Below, one piece after another: positions 42,368 through 52,300 of a stretch of DNA of 64,000 bases. The stretch's first letter is position 1. Each line of letters starts with the position of its first letter. The notes beneath the pieces were generated by a model. It was given only the letters and a program-made list of their open reading frames with translations. It ran no database searches and was not told where the DNA came from. The DNA is from JALEFZ01 sp039817415 (lineage in GTDB: Bacteria > Bacteroidota > Bacteroidia > J057). The stretch spans positions 62,001 through 126,000 of the forward strand of contig JBCBVV010000008.1 of assembly GCA_039817415.1 (NCBI GenBank), written 5' to 3'. The position numbers and the translations under genes were made by a program.

Positions 42368-42577
42368 ATGAAAAACGGGCAGAACAGAAAAAATATCAAG
42401 ATTGGAGCTGAGGTGAAAATTGTCCAAAAACATCATCAATCCAGTGGGGAATTGACTGAAGGCTTTGTCAAAAGAATCTTAACCAAATCAGCTACTCATC
42501 CACATGGTATCAAAGTTATGTTAGATACAGGTGAGGTGGGCAGGGTAAAGGAAATTATGGAGGAGGAAGAATTATGA
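42368..42577 (+). CDS. ywbE: YwbE family protein
   Basis: 69 residues, matching the YwbE/DUF2196 family: GQNRKNIKIGAEVKIVQK at the N-terminus, GELTEGFVKRILTKSATHPHGIKV in the middle and TGEVGRVKEI at the end, the usual SH3-like layout. Function is not established. It starts 12 bases after the stop of the rhomboid-like gene, so the two are probably one transcript, and its end overlaps the convergent sensor gene by 6 bases. Confidence 0.9.
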   Translation: MKNGQNRKNIKIGAEVKIVQKHHQSSGELTEGFVKRILTKSATHPHGIKVMLDTGEVGRVKEIMEEEEL

Positions 42578-45500
42578 GATAGATTTCTCAACTTCCTTTT
42601 CGTAGAATGACAATTTTTCCTTCAGATCCTTCATGGCGAATGGTTTGCTGATATAGTCATTCATCCCTGCTTCGATACACTTTTCTTTGTCGCCTTGCAT
42701 CGCATTGGCTGTCATCGCTATGATGAAGGGCTGTTGGCCTTGTGGAAGCTCATTTCTAATGACGCGGGTAGCTTGTAAACCATCCATTTCTGGCATCTGC
42801 ACATCCATCAATACCAAATCAAAGGTTTCTTCCTTTACTTTTTCTACTGCCTGTAGACCATTTGACGCGATTTGGGCTTCGTAACCTAATTTATTGAGCA
42901 TTCTAATGGCCAGTTTTTGATTGACCAGATTGTCTTCAACCAGCAACAGCCTAAGTATCGATTTAGAGAGTATGGTACTTTTATGCTCGTATTCCTGTTT
43001 GGCTTGGGTAGAGGCAAGCTTTAGCATATCTGGATACAAGGCATATGTAAGCTCTTGGAATAGCATCTGGCATCTCAAAGGTTTGGATAAAACGGTAGAA
43101 AATTTTCCAGAGGCTTTGAGTTCCTTTGTCCTATTAAGAGGGGCAGCGAGAACAAAAGGAATCTCCTTCTGTACGTCTAATAATCTCCTACGCAGGTCAA
43201 GGCCATTCATTTTGGGCATGCCTAAGTCAGAAAGAATGATATCAACTGCCTCATGTTTCTCCAACCAAAGCATAGCTTCTTCACCATTGGCTACAGCATA
43301 GCTTTCCATTCCGACCAACTTTTGAAGCCTGGTTTTCAAGAGCTCCCTTAGAATGGGATGGTCTTCTACAACCAAAATCCTTTTTCTATTTAGTTCAGGG
43401 AATTGTTCCTTGAAAGGCGCATACTGGAAGGAATCCCCTGCAATAAAGGTTGCATTGAAGGAAAAGGTGGACCCTTTCCCTAAGATACTTTTTACCCTTA
43501 GCTTACCCCCCATAAGCTGTACCAGCTGAGATGATATCGCCAGTCCTAGTCCTGTCCCTCCATACTTTCGGGTTGTAGACGCGTCAACCTGAGTGAAGGC
43601 GTCAAACAGTACTTTTTGTTTTTCTTCTGGAATTCCAATGCCTGAATCGATGACTGAAATTTCCAGTTCGAAGGGCTTATCGATTTCAACGACCTTGCTG
43701 ATTCTGGAAATGTTGACCATGATTTCCCCTTCATCTGTAAACTTAAGGGCGTTTCCAATCAAGTTGATTAACACCTGCCTTAGTCTTAATTCATCTGCCA
43801 TGATCGTAGCAGGAATACTATCTTCTACTTTGAAAAGAAGTTCTACATTTTTATCGCCTACTTTGGCTGCAAATAGCTCCAGAACCTCTTCTATAAATTC
43901 CCTTACAACAAATGGTGTCGCTTCTAATTCAAGTTTGCCCGACTCAATTTTTGAGAAATCGAGGATGTCATTGATAATATTGAGGAGACTATGGCCACTC
44001 TTGCGAATGGTTCTGACATAATCTTGCTGATCTGGTCGTAAGGATTCATCGTCTAACAGCTCTGCCATTCCTAGGACCCCATTCATGGGTGTTCGGATCT
44101 CGTGAGACATATTGGCAAGGAACTCACTTTTGGCTTTGCTGGCATCCTCTGCCGCCTGTCTAGCCTTAGACTCATTTTCTTGAGACTTGGCGAGTTCCCT
44201 TGTGCGCTCTTCTACTCTGAGTTGAAGAAGCTTGTTTTGTGCTTTAATCTGGCGGGTTCTGTAGGCATAAATGCCATATATCATGAATAAAATAGCCATG
44301 ATGCTAAAGAGGCGGAAATACCATGTTTGCCAAAATGGAGGAAGCATCACAATGGTTAAAGGAACCTCAAGGGATGCCCACATACCTTCATGATTGGATG
44401 CCTTGACTTCAAAGGTATAGTCCCCTGGCTCAAGATTGGTATAGGTGGCCGATCGCTCAAATCGACCATAATTCCAGGAGTTTTCTAGGCCCAATAGGCG
44501 ATAGGCTACATTTCCTTCTTTAGGGAATCTTTGGTTGAGAACGGAAAACTCTATTTTAATGACCCTATGTTGAGGGCGTAGCAACAATTTGCTGGTTTGA
44601 GAAAGTTTCTCCTTAAGGATTACGGTACCTGTCTCCTCATCTTTTTCACCCACCACGACCAATTTATTGTTGATCTTGATATGGTCCATATGGATAGTTG
44701 GTACCGGAAAGGAATGGATAAGTTCAGATGGGTCTATTTTGGAGAATCCATTGTCTCCTCCAAAATATAGAATGTTGTCTTTGTCTTTGTAGGATCCTCC
44801 GTCATAATGGTTGACACTTTTGATCCCAAATGCTTTGCCAAAAGTGGTAAAGTGTTGGAGCAAAGGATTATACTTGGTAATCCCCGGATTTGAAGCAGAC
44901 CAGACATTACCAAATTCGTCCTGAATAAGGGAGGTTTGGTGAGGTGTCGTCAAACCATGTTCTAATCCATATTGAGAAAAAGTTAAATCTTTCTTCCTCA
45001 ACTTGAAAAGGCCCTGACCTCCGCCAGCCCAAACATAATTTTCGTCAATGGAGATAGATCGAAAGTTCTTATTGGTAAGGCTGTTGACATCCCCTGGTTT
45101 AGGATAATGGGAGGTGTAGGTCAACTTATAATTATCAAGAAAATCCACCTCAATGATTCCTCCATTTTCAGCTCCTATCCAAGCTTTTTTGGCTCCGTCA
45201 AACTTGATCACATTGATCAAATGATCGGGTAGTTTATATCCTTCCTCCATCTCTGGCCGGTAGTGTTGGTAGGACATATCTGTAGGATTGAGCCGGATTA
45301 GGCCATCATGAGAAGCCAACCAAATGAATCCCTCTGGGCCCATGCTAATTTGTTTGATGGAGGGCGATGTACGTGTGATTCTATTTTTTAGTGGATAGTG
45401 CTTACTGGATTTTCTAAATGGGTTGAATACTGTTAGTCCTTCATGCGAACCGATCCACAGTTGGTCGTTAAAAGTTTGGATACAGTTAATTCTTCCCTTT

Positions 45501-46777
45501 GGAATGAAGAAATTTTGGTCTGGATATCCTGTGATATGGTCTTGGTTTTGTCCAATCTCATCTATGCAGTAAAGGCCGTCATCTTCCGTTCCAGCCCAGA
45601 TTTTCCCTGCAGAGTCCTTAGAAATTGCAGTTACAGCGATGGGAAAGCCGTTTTGTTGATCAAAAAGAAAGGGAACAAACCTACTGATAAAGGGATCATA
45701 CTTGGCTAGACCTCCTTCACAAGCTATCCAAATGATTCCTTCATTATCCTGAAAAATTTTCCTGATCTGATTGGCAGGTATGAGGTCTGAGAAATTAGGC
45801 CTGAAATAAAGACTGTCGACCGAAAAGGAGGAGAAATCACGATTCCCCTGGCTATCTGCTTCAAAGGTTACTACGTTTAGTCCAGAGGATGAGCCAATCC
45901 AGAATCGCCCCTTATCATCTTCCTCTATGCTGAAGATCCTAGACTCTAATTTTGTATTGAGATCTTCCCTAAACAGTTCCCAGCTTGAATCAGCATTAAG
46001 GGTGATAAAACCCAACCCAAATGAGCCGGCCCATAATTTACCTTTTGAGTCTATTTTTAGGCCCCAAATGGCTTGGTCAAAAGGTGTGTCGGTTTCCAGA
46101 TCTTTGTGTGGGTATCGCTTAAAAGAAATATTATCAAGATCCTTAGAGCCTCCTCTCAGAACTGCTTTTTGAACGATCCCATTCCATGAAGAAATCCAGA
46201 CTGTACCATTGGGAGCTACTGTAATGTTGAGGATACCAGGTTTGTAGAGTTTGGTAGGGTCTTTTTCGTCATGGAAATGTTGATAGTATCTATCATTTTC
46301 AGGATCGTAAATCGTCAATCCATTTTCGGTCCCAATCCAAATATTTCCTGTGCTATCTTCAGCCAGGGACAGAATTTCATCGTGGTTCAAGCTATTGGGA
46401 TCGTTGGGTATATGTCTGAGGTAGGAAATAGTTTGGTTGTTGTAATCAATTCTATTGACTCCTCCTCCTTGGGTTCCCACCCATATGTTCCCCTTTCTAT
46501 CTACCAAAAGGGCTTTGATCCTAAGGCTACTGAGTGTTTTCCCTTCTTCTGGTGTATTGGAGTGATACATCCTTTTGAAGGTGGTCCCATCAAATCTGTT
46601 GAGCCCATTAGCTGTCCCTACCAATATAAATCCATCCTTGTCTTGGGTGACATCATAGACCATATTGGAAGCAATACCGTCTTCAATAAAAAAGGACTCA
46701 AACTGGAACAAAGACTGTTGCCCATGTAGAGAGCAAAAGGTGAACATGAGCAGTATGAATCCTATCTTTTTCAGCAT
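42572..46777 (-). CDS. Hybrid two-component sensor with periplasmic propeller and two receiver domains
   Basis: About 1401 residues. A signal peptide (MLKKIGFILLMFTFCSLHG) leads into two seven-bladed propellers of reg_prop repeats (about 30-700), a Y_Y_Y beta-sandwich (about 720-800), a transmembrane helix (about 815-835) and a short coiled coil. Histidine kinase follows: phospho-acceptor H892 in NMSHEIRTP, then N, G1 and G2 boxes. Two receivers complete it, with phospho-Asp D1184 (SDLGMPKMNG) and D1325 (MDVQMPEMDG). No AraC-type DNA-binding domain is present, so the signal must leave by another protein. ATG 46777 is preferred, giving a clean signal peptide; ATG 46801 is possible. No sensed ligand or target locus is adjacent. 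Confidence 0.9.
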   Translation of the reverse strand: MLKKIGFILLMFTFCSLHGQQSLFQFESFFIEDGIASNMVYDVTQDKDGFILVGTANGLNRFDGTTFKRMYHSNTPEEGKTLSSLRIKALLVDRKGNIWVGTQGGGVNRIDYNNQTISYLRHIPNDPNSLNHDEILSLAEDSTGNIWIGTENGLTIYDPENDRYYQHFHDEKDPTKLYKPGILNITVAPNGTVWISSWNGIVQKAVLRGGSKDLDNISFKRYPHKDLETDTPFDQAIWGLKIDSKGKLWAGSFGLGFITLNADSSWELFREDLNTKLESRIFSIEEDDKGRFWIGSSSGLNVVTFEADSQGNRDFSSFSVDSLYFRPNFSDLIPANQIRKIFQDNEGIIWIACEGGLAKYDPFISRFVPFLFDQQNGFPIAVTAISKDSAGKIWAGTEDDGLYCIDEIGQNQDHITGYPDQNFFIPKGRINCIQTFNDQLWIGSHEGLTVFNPFRKSSKHYPLKNRITRTSPSIKQISMGPEGFIWLASHDGLIRLNPTDMSYQHYRPEMEEGYKLPDHLINVIKFDGAKKAWIGAENGGIIEVDFLDNYKLTYTSHYPKPGDVNSLTNKNFRSISIDENYVWAGGGQGLFKLRKKDLTFSQYGLEHGLTTPHQTSLIQDEFGNVWSASNPGITKYNPLLQHFTTFGKAFGIKSVNHYDGGSYKDKDNILYFGGDNGFSKIDPSELIHSFPVPTIHMDHIKINNKLVVVGEKDEETGTVILKEKLSQTSKLLLRPQHRVIKIEFSVLNQRFPKEGNVAYRLLGLENSWNYGRFERSATYTNLEPGDYTFEVKASNHEGMWASLEVPLTIVMLPPFWQTWYFRLFSIMAILFMIYGIYAYRTRQIKAQNKLLQLRVEERTRELAKSQENESKARQAAEDASKAKSEFLANMSHEIRTPMNGVLGMAELLDDESLRPDQQDYVRTIRKSGHSLLNIINDILDFSKIESGKLELEATPFVVREFIEEVLELFAAKVGDKNVELLFKVEDSIPATIMADELRLRQVLINLIGNALKFTDEGEIMVNISRISKVVEIDKPFELEISVIDSGIGIPEEKQKVLFDAFTQVDASTTRKYGGTGLGLAISSQLVQLMGGKLRVKSILGKGSTFSFNATFIAGDSFQYAPFKEQFPELNRKRILVVEDHPILRELLKTRLQKLVGMESYAVANGEEAMLWLEKHEAVDIILSDLGMPKMNGLDLRRRLLDVQKEIPFVLAAPLNRTKELKASGKFSTVLSKPLRCQMLFQELTYALYPDMLKLASTQAKQEYEHKSTILSKSILRLLLVEDNLVNQKLAIRMLNKLGYEAQIASNGLQAVEKVKEETFDLVLMDVQMPEMDGLQATRVIRNELPQGQQPFIIAMTANAMQGDKEKCIEAGMNDYISKPFAMKDLKEKLSFYEKEVEKSIS

Positions 46778-47160
46778 ATTGATTCCGATCTTACCAACCA
46801 TAATATGAATACAATTTTTGGAAACCTATAGGAAAGATTGCAAGTCTACTTACATGGCTGAATATTTCCTGAAACAAGAAAATATCCTGAATGGACATCA
46901 AAAGTAGGGAGGAAACCCTGTGGTTTTCTTAGGATTAGGAGTTTGGACTGGCTTCATAAATAGAATTTTCATTCAATAGGGAAATAGGAAGTCCAACTTA
47001 TCCACAGATCGTCCGTAATTACTAATTTTGATTGCACGGATTTATTCCTAGTTTTAAACAGGCTCGTAGAATTAGCATTTTTTTTCTACACGCAATTCTC
47101 AGCGTCTTTTGCTAATTTTTTTAACGTGTTTGTCTGATAATCAAGTATCAAGAATAATTT
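46778..47160. other. Divergent spacer between sensor gene and parE
   Basis: 383 bases, AT-rich, no gene. A perfect DnaA box TTATCCACA is at 46998-47006, a -7 element TAATTTTG at 47023-47030, and an inverted copy of GAGCCTGTTTA at 47055-47065. T runs near 47080 and 47115 lie just before parE. Confidence 0.4.
46998..47030 (+). promoter_or_regulatory. Possible parE promoter with DnaA box at -33
   Basis: TAATTTTG at 47023-47030 fits the -7 consensus. The DnaA box TTATCCACA (46998-47006) occupies the -33 region in place of TTTG. Transcription would start near 47037, 120 bases before parE. Confidence 0.35.
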
Positions 47161-49023
47161 ATGGCTAAGGCTCCGGTTTATAACGAGGATAGCATCAAGT
47201 CCCTCGACTGGCGTGAACACATTCGCTTGCGTCCAGGGATGTACATTGGAAAGTTAGGTGATGGCTCCTCTCAAGATGATGGGATTTACATTTTGCTAAA
47301 GGAAATCATTGATAACTCGATCGATGAATATGTAATGGGCAACGGGAAGAAAATTGAAGTTACCATTAAAGAGGGAGAGGTGTCAGTCAGGGATTATGGA
47401 AGAGGTATTCCGTTAGGGAAGGTGATTGACTGTGTATCCAAGATCAATACAGGAGGTAAATACGACTCGGAAGCCTTTAAAAAAGCAGTAGGGCTGAATG
47501 GTGTAGGTATGAAGGCCGTGAATGCACTTTCAGACTACTTTAGAATTGAGTCAGTAAGGGATGGTAAGAAAAAAGTTGCCGAGTTTGCCTATGGAGGAAT
47601 AACCAAGGATCATAAAATCAGCAAAACCACAGAGGAGAATGGTACCTCCGTCTTTTTTCAGCCTGATGGGGACATTTTTAAGAACTATAGATTTCTACTT
47701 GATTATGTTGTAAATCAGGTTAGAAACTACACCTATCTGAATGCAGGACTGTCCATTTACCTAAATGGGGAGCGTTACTTCTCAAAAAATGGTCTGCTTG
47801 ATTTATTGACAGATAAAACTGACCCAAATGGTCTCCGCTATCCCATTGTCCATCTTCAAGGGCATGATATCGAACTTGCCATTACACACGGCAACAACTA
47901 TGGAGAGGAGTATTATTCTTTTGTAAATGGTCAGTACACCTCCCAAGGGGGAACGCATTTGCAGGCCTTTCGTGAAGGTATTGTAAATGCGGTTCGTACC
48001 CACTTCAATAAGAACTATGACGTTTCTGATATCCGTGCGAGTGTCATTGCGGCTGTGAGTGTTCGTGTGATGGAGCCTGTATTTGAATCCCAAACCAAAA
48101 CCAAATTAGGCTCGACTCATGTGGCACCTGGAGGTGAAACGATGCGTACATTCGTTACTCGATTCGTAGAAAAAGAATTCGATAACTACCTGCACAGACA
48201 CAAAGAAACCGCAGATGCACTTAAGAAAAGAATTGAGCAATCGGAGAAAGAGCGCAAAGAAATTGCCGGCATCAAGAAACTAGCTAATTCAAGAGCTAAG
48301 AAGGCAAATCTTCATAATAAAAAGCTTAGAGACTGTAAGGTTCACTTGAACGACAAACGCGGTAAGGAAGAGAAAAAGCTAGGAACGACTTTATTTATCA
48401 CGGAGGGTGATTCCGCTAGTGGCTCTATTACCAAGGCAAGAGATGTCGATACACAAGCCGTATTTTCACTTCGTGGTAAGCCGCTAAACTGCTTCGGGCT
48501 GACTAAAAAGGTGGTATATGAAAATGAGGAGTTTAACCTCCTTCAGCATGCCCTTAATATTGAGGACAGTGTAGACAATCTTCGTTACAACAATGTAGTC
48601 ATTGCAACAGATGCAGATGTAGATGGGATGCACATTAGACTACTTCTACTTACCTTCTTTTTGCAGTTCTTCCCTGATCTGGTCCGAGGAGGTCATTTGT
48701 ATATATTGGATACACCCTTGTTCCGAGTGAGAAACAAGAAAAAGACCATCTATTGTTATTCAGAAGAGGAAAAACAAGCTGCGATGGCTGAACTAGGTAG
48801 CAATCCAGAGATTACTAGGTTCAAAGGCCTAGGTGAGATTTCCCCTGATGAATTTGAGAGATTTATTGGGGATGATATCAGATTACAGCCTGTTCTGCTG
48901 CAAAAAGATACAGAGCTGAAAAAACTGCTGTCCTATTTCATGGGTAAAAACTCACCTGATCGACAGAAATTTATTATCAATAACCTTAGGGTAGAAAAAG
49001 ACGAAGTAGCAGCAGTAGCCTAA
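47161..49023 (+). CDS. parE: DNA topoisomerase IV subunit B
   Basis: Type IIA topoisomerase ATPase subunit, which works with ParC to separate daughter chromosomes. GHKL ATPase motifs: KEIIDNSIDEY near residue 47, DYGRGIPLG near 79 and GLNGVGMKAVNAL near 115; transducer domain with QTKTKLG near 313; Toprim domain with FITEGDSASGS near 417 and DADVDGMHIR near 483. 620 residues and the short C-terminus fit ParE rather than GyrB (about 650 in this phylum). parC, often its neighbour, does not follow; the next gene is unrelated. Assignment to ParE over GyrB is by length and motif style. Confidence 0.9.
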   Translation: MAKAPVYNEDSIKSLDWREHIRLRPGMYIGKLGDGSSQDDGIYILLKEIIDNSIDEYVMGNGKKIEVTIKEGEVSVRDYGRGIPLGKVIDCVSKINTGGKYDSEAFKKAVGLNGVGMKAVNALSDYFRIESVRDGKKKVAEFAYGGITKDHKISKTTEENGTSVFFQPDGDIFKNYRFLLDYVVNQVRNYTYLNAGLSIYLNGERYFSKNGLLDLLTDKTDPNGLRYPIVHLQGHDIELAITHGNNYGEEYYSFVNGQYTSQGGTHLQAFREGIVNAVRTHFNKNYDVSDIRASVIAAVSVRVMEPVFESQTKTKLGSTHVAPGGETMRTFVTRFVEKEFDNYLHRHKETADALKKRIEQSEKERKEIAGIKKLANSRAKKANLHNKKLRDCKVHLNDKRGKEEKKLGTTLFITEGDSASGSITKARDVDTQAVFSLRGKPLNCFGLTKKVVYENEEFNLLQHALNIEDSVDNLRYNNVVIATDADVDGMHIRLLLLTFFLQFFPDLVRGGHLYILDTPLFRVRNKKKTIYCYSEEEKQAAMAELGSNPEITRFKGLGEISPDEFERFIGDDIRLQPVLLQKDTELKKLLSYFMGKNSPDRQKFIINNLRVEKDEVAAVA

Positions 49024-49399
49024 GTAAGTTTTGACGAAAGTATGAAAGAATTGTCATGAAATCTTTTGTATTTTCTTATATGAATTGACAAAAAATAGTT
49101 TCATCGCATAATTCATTCGCGATACGAAATAATCCGTTCAGGGCAGCCTCATTGCAGGCTGCTTTTATTTTTTGAGATTTAACGCATGAATCAAAACGTA
49201 CTATCTGCTTAGCCGTAATATTTATAGCTGAATTTTGTTAAGACTGCTGAAGATTTTCGATAATTTAGCCTGACCTGGATAAATAAGCCCGATAAAGTTG
49301 TAGGAGCTGTGGGAAGTAGTTATATACCTCCTTCAGAAAGTTATGATAACCTTAAAAAGATGCACCAATCTGTTGGGATTGGATTAGATATGTTTGAAT
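49024..49399. other. Spacer downstream of parE
   Basis: 376 bases containing the parE terminator and an AT-rich stretch before the next gene. A frame of 68 codons begins at 49309 but overlaps the next gene in another phase and has no recognisable product. A GAATTTTG near 49232 is one base off a -7 element. Nothing else is visible. Confidence 0.3.
49143..49172 (+). terminator. Terminator after parE
   Basis: A 7-bp stem, GCAGCCT with AGGCTGC, and a 6-base loop are followed by TTTTATTTTT. Confidence 0.75.
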
Positions 49400-52300
49400 A
49401 TGAGGAATCAAAAGGTCATAGCGTTTTTTATGTGTATGGGAGTCATCCTATACACGATGTTTCCGACTTACTCCAGTCAGGAAATGGACAGACCTGTAGG
49501 ATTCCTTCAAATTAGCGAATCAAGAATTGAAGCGACGGTAGATACGATGTCTATCCGAGATAGAATTCTGCAAATGTTCATCGTCAGGATGGATCATGAT
49601 TCCAGCATCAATCAAAAGGAGGTCCAACAAGTACAGCGGCTAGGTGGATTCCTTTGGAATGGATATCCTATGGATTCGCTTGCAGGAATCGTAGAGTATC
49701 TTAGCCAATACAAAGGAATTACACCCTTAATGGGGGTTGAAAATGTTCGCCTTTCGCCCAATTCCTATTATCTCCCCACCCATGCTGGCCTTGGTCAGAT
49801 AAGCTCTGATACGCTTATCCAATTGGCTGCACAGACTACCTCCAGACAATTAAAAAGTTGGGGCTATCATTTTTTCATTCATCATGCCCCAAACGATCAA
49901 TTCTCAGAAGAGAACATGATTCGTTTTGCAAAAAAACTGGGTAAAACAGCAGAGTCAGTCCAGCACAACAATATGATGTATGTGTTAGGAGAGACTAAAT
50001 TATACTACCCTCGCATGCGGGATACCCTAAAAAGAGACAGTCTTCTGTGGGTATACAAACAGGTAGCCCGCAGAGGTCTATCAGGTTTGTCGATGGACCA
50101 AGGAGAAATTGATAAAATCAATCCTGGAGCCTACAAGAAGAACCTTATTCAGAGACGGATCAAAACATCAGCCCTCTTTGAAGGACTATTGTTTGCCACG
50201 ATGCCTGACTCCCTGCTTGATTACAATGCTTGGGCAGAACAATTTGCCAAATCCGGTGCGGATATGATTGTATTGACTCCTGAGCAAATTGTACCCGTAT
50301 ACAAGGCCATACTGAAAGTTTACAAGGAAAATAAGCTTACCGTAGAAGATCTGAATGAACATGTGGTCCGTATTTTTCAGGCTAAGGAATGGACAGGGGC
50401 CAGTGATCATTCACTTGATGAACACAATCCTGAATTTGTGGTGTTTCCAGTCTCAGCCAGGTTGCTGAACCGAAAAATGGAACAATCCACTATGACCGTG
50501 GTTCGAGACGTCGATAAACTCCTTCCTCTAAATGACCTGAAAAGAGCAGCAGTACATTTGATTACCCTAGGGGAGGAAATGCCAGTTTTACTGAATCAGA
50601 TGAGAAAATATGGTCCAGTAAGCCATACGCATATCACACCTCAAGCGAATGGTCCCCTTCCCTTTCTTGACGCAAGGAAGTTCAGAAAGTACGATCCTAT
50701 TATTCTGGCCTCCAATATTGGTGAAATTGACACCATCAAACACCATGCTTTTTGGGCCTCATTAAAAGAACTCGACCAAAACGAAAAAATCATGGTCATC
50801 AATTTTGGTGAGCTAAATGGTTTGAGGCCCTTTTCCGAGTTTTTTAACCTGATTCAAGTATATCACAAAGAGGAATTTGCTCAGGAGTTGTTGGGGCAGG
50901 CACTTTTTGGAGGATTGGAACTCAATAATGTCCTACCTCTTTCCTTGAATTCATCTCTTACTTATGGAGAAGGAAAATGGTTAAGAAAAAGCAGGCTGAG
51001 CTATGGACCACCTGAAGAGAAGGGATTGGATCCAGTAGCCCTTTCACGCATTGATACCATCGTTTATGAAGGATTGAATAACCTCGCCTTTCCCGGTTGT
51101 CAGGTATTGGTCGTCAAAGATGGCCAAGTAGTATATGACAAGGCGTTTGGACATCATACCTATGCTAGACGTAGGCCTACGCTTCGAACCGACTTATACG
51201 ACATTGCTTCAGTTACTAAGGTGGCCGCAACTACAATTGGGGTGATGAGGATGGTGGATGATCGAAAAATGCGTTTGAATCATAGGCTTTCTCGATACTT
51301 TGAAGACGAGAGGGTCGTATTGGATTCAATTGCTTTCATCGATACCAGTTTTATTGCCATTCAAAAGGAAATATCTTCAGCGGATTCTTTAGGAGCAGAT
51401 AGTACGGCAGCCATTCAAATCATTCCTGTGGTACAGCGTTATGAGCCTGGATTGATCATTGATACTCTTCCTCATAATGAGGACAGTCTGATGATCATCA
51501 CTACCCGAATCGGAGGAAAATCGATTCAGGATTCGAGAATATTTGGCTTGAAGGTAAAAGACCTGCTTACACATCATTCAGGGCTACCTGCTGGTTTGCC
51601 AATCAGGGATTTTGTGTTGTCTTGGAAAAAGGGTTACGGGAGGTATGGAAAATACTTTCGTCCAAGGAAGGACCCTCGGCATACTGTGCAGGTAGCCGAC
51701 CGCTTTTTTATGAGGCAGGATTATTTGGATACCCTTTGGCAAAAGACCAAAGGACTTGAATTGGCTCCTGGAAAGCCTTACAAATATTCAGATGTCAACT
51801 TCTTTCTTCTTCAACAGGCTATTGATTCGGTCAATAGAATTCCCATTGACTCCTTCCTGGAGGAAAAAATCTATGGGCCAATGGGACTACAGTACATACG
51901 CTTTAATCCTAGGAAAGAAATTAGGAGAGATAGATTGATCCCAACAGAAAGGGATCGTTGGAGGAATCAATTGCTAAGAGGGTATGTTCATGACCCAACA
52001 GCAGCACTTCTGGGTGGTGTATCAGGAAATGCAGGCCTTTTCTCCAATGCTGGAGATCTAGCCCACCTCTTTCAAATGTTGGTACAGGAAGGGGAGTACG
52101 GCGGGGAGCAGTTCATCAAAAAAAGAACCATCAATAATTTTACCTCCGTCCAGAAAGGCAACAGAGGATATGGCTTTGATATGGTGGGTGAAAGTGGAAA
52201 CAACTTTGCAGCTTATATGGCCCCTCCCTCAACTTATGGCCATACGGGCTTTACTGGAACTTGTGTGTGGGTAGATCCTGATAATGACCTCATTTACATT

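Noticed and set aside
46998..47006. Replication origin in front of parE
   Set aside because: Only a single perfect DnaA box is present, without a cluster; the ddl/recX spacer is the better candidate.
49309..49515. A 68-codon plus frame overlapping the start of the GH3/beta-lactamase gene
   Set aside because: It shares most of its length with the signal-peptide region of that gene in another phase and shows no recognisable product.
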